NCBI GenBank assembly: GCA_963682055.1
Contig: OY821745.1
Coordinates: forward strand, 13,957,501 to 14,021,500
DNA: 64,000 bases
Direction: 5' to 3'
Source: Primula veris
Lineage: Eukaryota; Streptophyta; Magnoliopsida; Ericales; Primulaceae
The position numbers and the translations under genes are program-made. This document shows positions 12,975 to 24,800 of the stretch, piece by piece. The first letter of the stretch is position 1, and the number at the start of each line of letters is the position of its first letter. The notes below the pieces were generated by a model. That model was not told the origin of the DNA and searched no databases. It saw nothing but the letters and a program-made list of their open reading frames with translations.

Positions 12975-13208
12975 TGTTGTATAAAATTATTGGTTATCTT
13001 GGGCCTTAATTTATTGGGCCTATCTTTGGTTTTCCTAGCATATGTAACCCTGCTCTCTATTATATAAAGAGGGTCAGGGGTTTCTTGATGTATCTCTCTG
13101 TACAATCATATTAATTAATAAACAATTCGTCTGTTGTTTATCATACCTATCTCTATATCTATACATATCTCTATATATACATATAACGAGCTAATATGTC
13201 ACACAACA
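12975..13208 (+). repeat. 5' LTR of element I
   Basis: TG...CA ends; a TATA-like TTATATAAAG at about 13060-13069 marks a plausible U3/R promoter. It matches 19896-20129 along its full length. Confidence 0.95.
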
Positions 13209-14504
13209 CGTTATCAGCACTTTGCTCGCGGAGAATAGGATATACGCTCGTGGATATTAGAAATTTTTGGTAAACGCACGGATATTGGGTATAAACCTTG
13301 AGGTTTATCCGGATTTTTAGGGTTTTGCTATATCGACCTTCACCAACATACCGTGCGTAAGGTACCGAATTCAAAACTTAATTTATTTCATATATGTGAT
13401 CGCACGTATTATTTTATGGATAACTAAAACATGATAAATATCCCGTAGTATATAATCCATGTGTATTAGATTTTGTTACTTATATGGATAACTATATATG
13501 ATCGTAACAAAATAACCCAAATTGCATGTATTTGTTGAAGAAAAAAAAACTATGCGTGATAGATTTTTTTTACTGTCTAACATGATCAATCTGTCTATAA
13601 AAACCAACTTATATGTAATATGTATAGTGTACTGTAAAATTGTATTTTTATACAAACAAAATCAGTAAAAGACATATAATCGGGTTGTAAATCGGAAATC
13701 ATGTAATTGTAAAACATGTATTAATCTGTGAGATTAAATCTGTAAAAAAACTTAAAACAGTAGGACTATTTTGTAATTTGCTGAAACTATTGACTGTGCA
13801 TGTTAATTACTAAATGACTAAACTGAAACTTGTCTGAAATTATGGACTGAAGCTGTAATAATGCTGTAAATAGATATATAGTTTGCTTAAATTACACGTA
13901 TAGTTCCTGTAGTATATTACATGTATAAAAACAGTATACATGTGTTATAAAAGTCAATATTCGGTCTAAATATTCACCTACATGCATATATATATTTATT
14001 AAAAAGGCAAGTGAATAAAATGCATGTTAATTGAATAAATTGATATGTTTCCATGTATATTTAACCACTTTGCATGTTAAAAATTACCATATATAGAATT
14101 AATTGGTAATTAAAAATATATTGCTTGCTTGCATGTTAAAACTACCATGTATAGAATTATTTATATGGCAATAAACCGTAGATAATTGATTGATATCTTG
14201 TTAGTATAATCAACATATCTTTTGATATTACCATAGATATAAATATCCCATATGGCAGTTAATTGTTTGATTTGATCTAATTGATTTGATTTGATTTGGT
14301 ATGATATAATTTGTGTAATTGATAATCTTGAATTGATTTAGTTTATCACCAAATCTACTGCATGATTAGATATATATCATGAATATATTTTATACTGCCT
14401 TATATATTTATGTGGTTATCTAGAATAGATATATATCTGTTATTTATTACCATGAATGATAAAATTGCGAAATCATATATATTCACATTTAAGTTGAAAA
14501 AATT

Positions 14505-14700
14505 ATGAATCTTCCCTAAATAGGCTCACCTATTTGGATATGATGTCTAGGAAAGATATAGGCGGAAGTCGATATCCTAATGAGGTCGGGTTTTAAGTGG
14601 CATTCGTGCCCTCCACCCTCACCGTCTTTCCTGGTCGTGTTCAATTAGAGCTACCGAAAGGGGTTGACTAAATAATAATTTCCCCGAGTGTGTTTATATA
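14505..14700 (+). other. Conserved Copia leader domain in element I
   Basis: Contains AAATAGGCTCACCTATTT (7-bp stem, CTCA loop), TAATGAGGTCGGGTTTTAAG and AGAGCTACCGAAAGGGG. The same order of motifs appears on the minus strand at 27480-27670 (element II) and 37760-37975 (element III). It lies about 1.3 kb after the primer site, ahead of the recognisable coding remnants. A structured 5' leader is the simplest reading. Confidence 0.6.
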
Positions 14701-14733
14701 GTGATGTATGTTTCGCCGAATTGGTGTTTCAGT

Positions 14734-14866
14734 ATCGACCCGTCGTTCGATCAATGAGAACCGATTCACATGAGAAGCAAAACTAATGTTTTCGAACCTG
14801 TCGTTTCGAAAAAAAAACATTTGTGCTTATGCCAACCATAAACATATAAACCAGTCGTTTTATATG
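14734..14866 (+). other. Three octamer-loop hairpins, 5' cluster
   Basis: Hairpins at 14734-14751 (ATCGA/TCGAT, loop CCCGTCGT), 14789-14812 (TTTTCGAA/TTCGAAAA, loop CCTGTCGT) and 14843-14866 (CATATAAA/TTTATATG, loop CCAGTCGT). The stems are unrelated in sequence but perfectly paired, and the loop is always 8 nt. Element II keeps the same three stems between about 27310 and 27440. Confidence 0.8.
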
Positions 14867-15099
14867 ATAAATTATCCAGAACTCCCAACACATGTTGGAT
14901 GCCATATATGATGAGAAAAATCGTAAAACATACTTGCGAAATGACTGTTTAAACGTTGATTTTAATTCGTCACCACATGTTACTCACCCTGATGTGTGAA
15001 AATGTGATGCCCAAATTTTTTTTTGGATGCCATCTTTGATGAGTAAAACACGAGTTTGTTGTTACCTTCATGATGAATGCTAAGGCGTTGATTTTATTC

Positions 15100-18000
15100 C
15101 GCCGCCACATTTAAGACGTGATGACGTCTATGGTGAACAAATGTCTGAAATTGACATATTGGAGCAATCCTTCACCAAAATACTAGCTTGGAAATTGTAT
15201 TCCATAAGCAGTGTCGTGAATTTATATTCACCATGTTCCTTTATCGCCCATCTGTTATTGGATAAGAAAATTACCTCGGTGTGTAGTTTTAATCCTATTG
15301 GGTCAATGGCGAATTGTTTGCCAGATATTAATGCTCTTCGTGTACATTTTTTTTCCACGAATCGAGAACCGAGACAAGTGATATTTGTCTCGAACTGTCG
15401 CGATCCCGATGAATCGCCTAGCCAAGCGAGATTTTAGACAATCGTCAAAATCGAAAACCTGTGGCTCCAAGACAGTAATTGAAAGGAACAATATGGCGCG
15501 CTGTCACAAAGCAAGCGATAATGCTTAAGGAGGCAACTCTATGCTATAAAGACAAATGTCATGCACGGTTACTCCTTAAATAGTTCAAAACTATTATAAA
15601 GGTGAAAAAACCGATGCTAATGTGGTTAAAGCTAATTGAAAAGAAACTTTTGAGACCCCCGATTTTGTGGCTCAAATGAGTTTGATACCTTTCTTTATTG
15701 ATTTTAATAAATCATTGAACCATTTTTTCTCTCATCTGGATTATGTTTTTCCATTTGGATTATGATTTTTCCATTTGGCAATACTTTTGGATTATGGTTT
15801 GCCTGTTTATGAAATTTCTCGAAATAATTTAAAGTGTTTTGAGCAAATTCCTTTGACAAATGTGACCAAACTTTAAATTATGAAATTTTAGGCAATACTT
15901 GTGGGATAGTTGATTTTTTTTGGAAATAGTGGGTAACCGTGTACCATATAATTTCACCAACTACTTGCCTAAAAGAGTCCTTTGTGACAATGATTCTGGA
16001 CCTGTCGTTCCAAATCAAAATCTTTGGTAAAAACCAAATTGATTTGTCAAATGTGAGGTCTTATACTCATGTAGGTCCTGCCGTACCTTGTTGAGTTATA
16101 AAATATTCGAGAAAACCAGTGTTATCTGGTAATAGCTCATGAAAGAATTAAAATTTCTTTACATAGCCTCTATTCAATACGACCAAAAGCGTATTTTAGA
16201 GGAGTTGAAATTTCTTTCAAGTGGTTTCTACAACAATTTTTAAAAGCATTTAAATTTACCTTATCATTTCGCCTGTCGTCGAAATGATAAATGATTTAGA
16301 TGCTAAGACATGATTGTCTATACTATCATTCGCCTGTCGTCGATTGATCAAAGCATTTTGATATTGTGGCATTGACCGGATGAGATATTCCCGGATAAAA
16401 AGACGATGCTTGATTTATAATCGCATCGCATTTGGATTCTTTTTGAGGATATATTTCGTGATTAATCCGAAATTCATGCCACTAATGCTCACCTTGAAAG
16501 ACTAGTATGTGTAAAGATCACGAAATGAACTCGTAGAATTCTTGTAAAGAATTGAAGGAGTTATTGTGGACTTATCCAACCATAACACGGACCATAAATA
16601 TAAATGGTTACGGTTGATGCATCGACAATATGGTCACATTTTATTGTTGTCCACATAAATGCAGCACTTCCCAAACTTTTAGCCCTATCATTAAGTTTAT
16701 GGCTCATGATCCGGATTATCCTGAAAAGTCTAGTCGACTTGATAATTCCGAAGAGTAAGAATCGAAATTTCGATTTGAATTACTTGAGTTTGGAAATTGA
16801 AATTGAACATCCCGTCGATTATGTTCAGACCCAAATGGACTCATGGAAAGTTTGATGATGCGACTGCAAATGGTTGCACGCACTTCTTGGTCTTGCGCAC
16901 CAAGATTTATATTTCCGTGTGGGGTCATGCTATTTTGCTGCATTGGTCCGTCTGAGGCCCATAGTCACTCAAAACACTAAATGCGTACCAGTTGGTTACT
17001 GGTTATGAGCCAGACGCCTCATATGAACGCGTGTTTGAGTGCTTAATATTTTGATTGAGCCGCTATAGCATTAAAAATATGGACCTCTGAAGGGGACATA
17101 AGTCGATTATGAATCTCCTATCTATCATTTGATAGAGTAACCTTGGCAAGCGATCTCTTTACCGCATGATATGCGAAAGTGACATCGCTAAGACTGTTCT
17201 CCCCATCGTTAGGGAGAGATTTGCACATTACCGTTGATAAGAAACGACGTGAAATAACGTGGCATAACCCACTCGGTCTTAGCTTGATCCTCAAAACTGC
17301 ACTTAGTGATAAGTAAGTGCATAGACTCTCTCAAGTCTAACTAAATGCCAGACGCATTTAATGACTTTATGAGATGTCACAAGATCATTTATACATGCTA
17401 CAAAATGCTTGCAAGGATAGACGTTCCTGTCGGATGCTGTGTTCCTGTCGTAACACGTTGCTTTGGCCGAATCCGCCAAGCAAAGGACACTGTCGTCGGC
17501 CGTCAGTCTGTCGTCCTTCCCAAGATATGAGGAAGTTGACCGGTTCTTAATTCGTTCAGCCCCAGAGGTGGTGAACTGAAACTCGTTTGTCGCATGAGAT
17601 TATAAAGGATCAAGAGATGTGTGATTTCCTTCTCATTCTAAGAATCTCGAAATATTTGTCGATCATGATATCTTAGACGATATTGAAGCGAAACGAGACT
17701 GTCATTGATTACTTATTCATATATTCAGTGACGACTGATAATATGAGCAAATTATGACAGAGAACCATGTACCGTTGCCTGAAGTCAACGTAGAATAGAC
17801 TGGACTAATGAAAACTTGCAATCCAAGTAGACTCCTGAGCGAAAGTGTGTTCGGACCTGTAGCTCCAACAGCACCAATGTTAAACGAGTTCATTTATTTG
17901 GTTATTCATAAGCAAAAGTGATGAGAATAATGAGATTGTAGAATGCTCGCCTAGTAGCGCATGGCTTCTCTCACACCTTGGAATTGATTACGAGATGGTT

Positions 18001-19130
18001 GATTTCCTCGTAATGGACATTATAACAGTCCCCTACTTTACCAGTTTAGTAGTTTCCGAAAAACTGAGTATGCAGCCATGTGATTGTGGTCACTATTTTA
18101 TCTCTATGAGAATTTAGACAAAGAGTTATAAATGAAGGTCCCTGTGTGACTTCATGTGCTTAAATCAAGTAGTTCCTGACCACGAAACACGATCTCAATT
18201 GACTGAGACGTTCACTATATGGATTAATATAATCCGAGCGGATGTGGTATAACGCCTAAGTGAGTACTTGATCAGCTTGGGATACTTGAACAAGTATTAT
18301 GCCCTTGCGTGTTTTATTATGCGATCCACTTTTGGATTTGCCTTCGAGATGAAGGATCTTGGGAAGAAACGGTAGTGACTCGGCCTGATGATCGAGTCCC
18401 GTAAAGATTGAATCTAAGTCCATGATTCAGACTACACCCAGAAGGTGTTATGACATTTTAGTCATCATGACGCTAAGTCGTCAGATTCTCCCATGATCGT
18501 TCGATCACTAGACATTGATATAGACCTAGTCCGTCCCTGATGAGACGATGAAGAGATATTGAACCATCATGTTCATATCTAAGTACAATAAGCGCATCAT
18601 TGTACTTGGTCTAATGTGCTGGGACGAACATCTCGTATGTTATGAATGGTATAGCTCGACACAACATCGTGCTAACACGCTGCCATCGAAATGACACTGA
18701 AGACACATTCCCTTACCTTATGGTAATTTTGGAAGTGGGCTAGTTTATCCCATTTGCGTCATCGAGTGTACCTACCCCCTTTGGTACTCGAATTAACGCA
18801 ACCCCTTTTTCGGTTATACCGATGCCGGTTACTTATCAGACCCGCATAAGGGATATTCCTAACATGGTCTGTATTTACCATTAGGAATAAGGCAATATCT
18901 TGGAGGTTTTGGAATGACTCTAAATGAATCACTCTGATCTACTCGTGCTCTATGAGACGACTAGAGAGTGTATATGGCTTCGAGCTCGTATTAGCCATAT
19001 TTGAATTACATATGCTCTGTCTCACGATCCAGATAAAACACTTGTCTTATTTGAGGACAACTTGTTGTTATCGATCAAGAGAGACATGACTAGATTATGC
19101 TATTTAGCATTTCTTGCCGAAATGAATCTT
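15100..19130 (+). pseudogene. Decayed Copia gag-pol of element I
   Basis: A gag C-terminal-like remnant is at about 15600-15720. GAG-pre-integrase similarity is near 16060-16130 (VLYSCRSCRTLLSYK). The integrase core is at about 16604-16858 (VDASTIWSH, then PDYP, RLDN and IEHPV motifs across frames). The integrase-RT linker is at 17345-17530 (MPDAFNDF, ARIDVPVG), RT at about 17950-18420, and RNase H at about 18660-19010 (a GYLSDPHKG-like segment near 18830). Stops and frameshifts are frequent, so no functional polyprotein can be made. Confidence 0.8.
15991..16349 (+). other. Octamer-loop hairpins, central cluster
   Basis: 16261-16290 pairs TTATCATTTCG with CGAAATGATAA (11 bp) around CCTGTCGT. 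16325-16348 pairs 7 of 8 positions around CCTGTCGT. 15992-16016 pairs 8 bp with one bulged C around CCTGTCGT. A short 4-bp case (AGGT/ACCT) surrounds CCTGCCGT at 16073-16088. Equivalent positions in element II keep most stem pairing with altered loops. Confidence 0.75.
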
Positions 19131-19146
19131 CACCTATGGAGTTTAA

Positions 19147-19389
19147 GAGCATCTAGTTGAATGCTCGTTCTATTTCATGTTAGATTTTCTTGCATCCAGC
19201 CGTGTGTAAGTAAATGAAGCATCCCGTCGAATGCTCATACTATTTCTAGAAATATGAAATCCTTGCACCCAGTCGTGTGCAAGTGAGGAGGGAGCATCCA
19301 TGTGAATGCTTATTTTACTAATTACTACTTAGTCGAAATCCTCACACCCTGTCATGTGCAAGTGAGGGAGAGCATCCAGTCGCATGCTC
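19147..19389 (+). repeat. 3' hairpin array of element I (seven hairpins)
   Basis: Tandem units alternate an AGCAT/ATGCT hairpin with a CTTGCAC/GTGCAAG hairpin. Loops are all 8 nt: CTAGTTGA (19153), CCAGCCGT (19196), CCCGTCGA (19223), CCAGTCGT (19269), CCATGTGA (19298), CCTGTCAT (19348) and CCAGTCGC (19376). The hairpin at 19189-19210 pairs only if G-U pairs are allowed, which hints at RNA. Element II has the corresponding region at about 21210-21480. It lies between RNase H and the 3' UTR. Confidence 0.8.
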
Positions 19390-19404
19390 GTGTACTCTTT
19401 TTGT

Positions 19405-19825
19405 CCTTAGACCAAGGTTTTTTCCCACTGGGTTTTTCCTTGGCAAGGTTTTTAGCAAGACACGTTCCCATCATACCTCACTTAAGATTACCAAAATTAG
19501 GGGAAGTATCCTGTTGTATACTTTACCACTGTGTACTCTTTTGTCCTTCGATTAGAGGTTTTTCCCACTGGGTTTACTCTAGTAAGGTTTTGATGAGGCA
19601 CCTGTTTTGTGGTTGATCCCCTACTACTACCACTGTTGCACTCTTTTTCCTTCGATCAGAGATTTTCCCATTGGGTTTGCTCCGGCAAGGTTTTGATGAG
19701 GCACACTGTTTTGTGGTCAGTTACTTACATGATATTTCGGCTTATATCATTCGGTTACACAGTTTCTCCTAGGTACCGGTTTTGTCCCACACTGGGTTTT
19801 CCGGTCCTAAGGTTTTTATGTGTTT
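19405..19825 (+). repeat. 3' UTR repeats with CCCACTGGG cores
   Basis: Four related units each contain a TTTTCCCACTGGGTTTT-like core, bracketed by different complementary stems (CCAAGG/CCTTGG, TTAGAG/CTCTAG, a weaker CAGAG/CTCCG, TACCGG/CCGGTCC). Units end in GCAAGGTTTT with GATGAGGCAC-like strings. Similar strings are familiar from 3' ends of plant Copia elements. The mirrored counterpart in element II is at about 20800-21200. Confidence 0.75.
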
Positions 19826-19895
19826 AGCACTACGAATGAACTCGACTCAAATCGACAGCATGAAGACGAAGAAATCAAGACGTCCAAAGGGGGAG

Positions 19896-20129
19896 TGTTG
19901 TAGGATATTATTGGCCATCTTGGGCCTTACTTTATTGGGCCTATCTTGGGCTTTCCTAGCACATGTAACCCTACCCTCTATTATATAAAGAGGGCCAGGG
20001 GTCTCTTGATGTATCTCTCTGTACAATCATATTAATGAATAAACACTTCGTTTGTTGTTTCTCATACCTCTCTCTATATCTATACATATCTCTATATATA
20101 CATATAACGAGCTAATATATCACACAACA
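19896..20129 (+). repeat. 3' LTR of element I
   Basis: Full-length 234-bp partner of 12975-13208, preceded by a polypurine tract and followed by the TTATT duplication. Confidence 0.95.
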
Positions 20130-20134
20130 TTATT

Positions 20135-20488
20135 AATTTTTTATTTTTTTTTGTAAAGTCAACGATTTCATAATTTTGTTAATAGTTAATTTAAAAAAAA
20201 ATTGATTTTCATGTTTTTATAACCTTTTGGAAAAGGCAATTAATTTGTTTATTCCGCATTATTTGACATTTTAAAGAGCTATAATTCAAAAAATATATAA
20301 ATCCTTACTTTTTTTTGAAAAAAAAAAATGATTTCAAGTTATAAATATATATAAATAGAGATTATTAAAAAAAAGTTAAAAAAAAAATACAATCATTTAC
20401 TATAAAAACAAAGTAGTGTTAGGCTAAATATACAAAAATGTATAGATTGACACACCATGTATTCTTCACGTAAACTAATAGTATAGTC
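20135..20488. other. Spacer between elements I and II
   Basis: About 350 bp of AT-rich sequence with A and T runs; no gene or repeat recognised. Confidence 0.6.
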
Positions 20489-20493
20489 GTATA

Positions 20494-20678
20494 TGTTGTA
20501 TGACAACTATTATCCAAGCATCGACGAAACAAGAAATATAGATAGATAACAAAGTATAGCTTTGTAACATGTATCACTATAATGAAAAGAAAGCTAGAAA
20601 GTCAAGAGAGTTATCATAAAACGCCATAAACATGGAGGTTTGATATATGAACCATCCATCACTAAATGTATCACAACA
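20494..20678 (-). repeat. 3' LTR of element II (internally deleted)
   Basis: Matches 28740-28980 except for a deletion of about 56 bp between TTTGTA and ACATGTATCAC. That deletion removes the TATA-containing stretch (TTATATAG near 28840). Confidence 0.9.
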
Positions 20679-21809
20679 CTCCCCCTTGGATGTCCAAAAC
20701 AAACTCCAAGCTTCCTCATCTTCATAAAGTGTGATCAGTCGCTGAGCCGCCTTCGCTATTGCCAACACATAAAACCTCAATTCCAGAAAACCTGATGTGG
20801 GACAAAAACCGGATCATATGACAAAATGGTGTTGCCGAATGGAGTGGGCCGAAACGCTATACAAGTGCATGATGAACTGACTAGAAAATATGTGCCTCGT
20901 GAAAACCTTGCCAAGAAAACCCAGTGGAAAAAAACTTGGTTGAAGGACAAAAGAGTGCATAACTGTCAGTAAAAAGGGGAAAAATAACCATACACGGTGT
21001 GCCTCATTAAAACCTTGTTAGAGAAAACCATGTGGGAAAAACACTCTAATTGAAGGACAAAAGAGTACACGATGGTTAGAAGTATACAACCGGATACTCC
21101 TCCTGATTTCGGAAATTCTTAGTGAGAACGGGATTAGAAATGTGTCTCGCTAAAAATCTTATCAAGGTAAACCCTGTGGGACAAACCCTTGAACTAAGGA
21201 CAAAAATAGTACACAAGCATTCATCAGGATGCTCCCCTTCACATGCACACAACTGGGTGAGGGAATTTCGACTAGTTAGAAAATAAGTGTACATCGGGAT
21301 GCTCTCGCTTACTTGCACATAACATGATGCATGGATAATTATTAGTGAGAACTAAACATATGTCATGATGCTCTTTCTCACTTGGACACAACATGGTGCT
21401 AAGCATATGTCAGGATACACACAACATGGTGCTAAGCATATGTCAGAATACTCCCCCTCACTTGCACACAACATGGTGTATGGAGACATGTCATTTAGGA
21501 AAGCTCAGAGAGCTTCCTAAGTCCGGTCACTCGAACATGTTTTTGGAATGAGTACTTTGGGAGTGACTTGGTGAACAAGTCTGCGTGATTGTTCTTCGAT
21601 CCAATATGATTCACTTTAATCTTTTGAAGCACTTGTTGTTCATGTGTAAAGAACAACTTTGGCGAGATATGTTTAGTGGCGTCACCTTTGATGTAACCAT
21701 GTTTCGCTTGATCAATAACAATGGTGTTGTCCTCATAAATGACAACTGGTTCATCAGGATCATAAGTTAGATTACATGTACTTATAATATGATCAATAAT
21801 AACTCGAAG

Positions 21810-24800
21810 TTATACACACTCTCTAGTCGCCTCGTAGAGCGTGAGTAGCTTAGAGTGGCTCGTCGAAGTAGCCACTATGGTATGTTTATGAGACCTCCAA
21901 GATATCGTCATGTTCCCGATGGTCAAGACATACCTAGATTGGGAACGCCCCTTAAGCGGGTCTGATAAGTAACCTGTATCGGCGTAACCGCCAAGCGTCA
22001 CGTTATTTCGAATGTCAATGGGGGTAGGCCCACTCAATGACGCAAATGGGATAAACAAGCCCTTTTCCATAGTACCTTTAAGGTAATAGAAGAATGTCTT
22101 TAAGGCCATTTCCGTGGCAGCGTGTTAGCGCGATGCTGTGTCAAGCTATATAATTTACAGCATACGAGATGGTTGTCATAACACATTAGACCAAGTACAG
22201 TGGTGCGCTTATTGTACTTGGATATGAACATCATGGTTCGATATCTCTTCAACGTCACTCCAGTTATGGAATGTGTCTATATCAATAGCTAGTGATCAAA
22301 CGATCATGAGAGAATTTGACGACTTACTAAGCGTCAAAACACCTTCTGGGTGTAGTCTGAATCATTGACTTAGATTCAATCTTTACGGGACTCAATCATC
22401 AGGCCGATTCACTATCATGTCTTCCCAAGATCTTTAATCTCAAACGACAAATCCAAAATGTGGATTGTTTCATAACACGCAAGGGCATAATACTTGTCAA
22501 GTATCCCAAGCCGATCAAGTACTCACTTAGGCGGGTATACCACATCCGCTCAGATTATTTCAATCCGTAAAGTGAATGTCTCACTTAATTGAGATTGTGT
22601 TATGTAGTCAGAACTACTTGATTCGAGCACATGAAGTGACACATGGACTTTTATGTATATCTCTTTGTCTAAATCCCCATAGAGATATAACATGACCACA
22701 GTCAAAGGCTGCATACTTAGTTTTTCGGAAACTACTAAACTGGTAAAGTAGGGGACCATTATAACATCCATTACGAGGAAATAAACCATATCGCAATCAA
22801 TTCCAAGATAAGAGAGAAGCCTTGCGCTAGGAGGCGAGTAATGTACATCCTTATTATTTTCATCACATTTCCTTACGAATAACCAAATAAACGAACTTGT
22901 TTAACATTGGGCGGTGTTGGAGCTACAGGTCCGAACACTCTTTCGCTAAGGAATTCTACTTGGATTGTGAGTTTCCATAAGGTCAGTCTGTTCTTTGTTG
23001 ACTTCAGGCAACGATATGTGGTTCCTTTCCATCACTTGCTCATATTATCAGTCGTCACTGAATATATGAACATGTAAGCAATGACAGTCTCGTTTCACTT
23101 CAATATCGTCTATGATATCATGATCGACATATATTTTGTGATTTCCAGAATGAGCAGGAATCACACATCTTTTTGATCTTTTATAATCTCGTGCGACAAA
23201 CGAGTTTCAGTTCACCACTTCTGGGGCTGAACGAATTCAGAACCGGTCAACTTCCTCGTAAATATTGTAGTTTTTTACTACTATTGTGTAATGTTTTAAG
23301 AACAAATCTATAATAATATGTGTAAGTTAAGTATTATTATGTAAATTATTATTTTGTTCCATTTTACTTGTTTTTGTATTATAATTGCAGAAATAAATAG
23401 ACCGGCGCTATGAGACAATATTGAACGGAGTGTTATAAATTCGGATAAAAAAAAAAAGGAAAAATTCAATGCATGCATTCAACGCGTGTTTTCAAAAGGA
23501 AACTCAGTGCAATGTTAACAAATTCCAGGAGAATTCAATGCATGTTTTCAAACTAGTTCCAAGGATAAAAAATATCAGCCGTTCAATGCATGCCGCTCAA
23601 TGCATGTTTTCAATGCAATCTCTGTTACTCTGCACACACAAAATGAAAATGTCAAAAAGAACATCCAACGATATATCTCCCATTTATGACTACTCGGCTA
23701 CTATTTCTATTGATATACATGATAGATAATAAATTCGTGTATTATGTCTACTCGAAAGCTAGGAGGTTCTTATATATATATACATGCAATGGCAGAGAAG
23801 TTGGATATACTGAAAACACTCTACCACCTTTTGTAAAAAAATTATAATTTTTTATTCGCATTACTTCACCATTCTCCATCCGATACATGTATATTTTGTA
23901 TCACCATTCTATCCCTCTTTAATTAATATGTTTCAATTTTATTATTGTGTATTGTTCTTTATTATTATGTTAGCTTGATTTTAATAAAAGGGTTTTGGGG
24001 GTAATGCCCCGCTTTCTTGTTAAAACGTTTGTATTGATGATGATTACGTTCTTTTAACATTATATATTTTGTTCATTTGCACACTGATTATAAGAAATTC
24101 TATCAATAATAATGGTTATTTATCATTAAGAAAAAATTGTTGTTATTGTGAGTTTATCAAGTTTTGACTAATTGTCGATAAAATTACTTTTGCCACATTT
24201 AGTACTTAGTAAAAAAACTCTAATTTTCAAGCTAGTTTAACATTATTATATAATAACCATAGCCCATGTTCTACTAAGTATTATCACCCGTTTGTAAAGA
24301 TTAGACTATTTTTACAAGTGTTGAGCTTTTGAAAAAGTCATCATTAATATAAATATTTTAATAGAAGTGGTGGTTAATATTTCCCCAAAAACTTTTATCT
24401 CATAAAAATAAAAATAAAACACTCTTAATCATTAATAAAATATGTGTTTTGTTCTCTATCTTTAAGCTTCGAATATTATAAAAAAGCCTTCGAAGTTACA
24501 AAAAATTATTAAAATGTTCCTAATTGTGAGATTGTTACACTTTACCCCGTTAATATTTTATTTTCTTTCGCAACACTTTCGTTTTGAAGTAACTTAAGTA
24601 AATTCCTTGTGGACGATATAATTGAGTTATATCCCGAGAAGATAATACTCAAATACCACCTAAACTTGGGTATGTTTTTAGAAGAGATAGTGAGTTTGAC
24701 CAAAACAACATGTTTCGAAAGGAACATAGTGTCCAACAGGGACAACTATCCTTGCAAGCAATTTGCAGCTGTTATATATATGATATCGTGACATTTCATA

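Larger units (their letters stand above)
12975..20129 (+). mobile_element. Element I: decayed Ty1/Copia LTR retrotransposon
   Basis: The two LTRs are 234 bp each (12975-13208 and 19896-20129), start TGTTGTA and end CACAACA, and are flanked by a 5-bp duplication TTATT (12970-12974, 20130-20134). A primer-binding-like CGTTATCAGCAC follows the 5' LTR at 13209-13220, and a polypurine tract (AAAGGGGGAG, 19886-19895) precedes the 3' LTR. The LTRs differ at about 19 of 234 positions (about 8 percent), so the insertion is old. The interior has remnants of Copia integrase, RT and RNase H in sense orientation, all with stops or frameshifts. The 5' part holds a conserved leader and many hairpins. Confidence 0.95.

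Noticed and set aside
17439..17873. Two more octamer-loop hairpins (loops CCTGTCGT and CCTGTAGC)
   Set aside because: They coincide with codons of recognisable Copia protein (VPVV and FGPVAPT segments), so pairing may be accidental; not counted as core evidence.
19147..19825. Possible CRISPR-like array
   Set aside because: Repeats are degenerate, lie in a plant LTR element, and have no regular spacers or cas genes.
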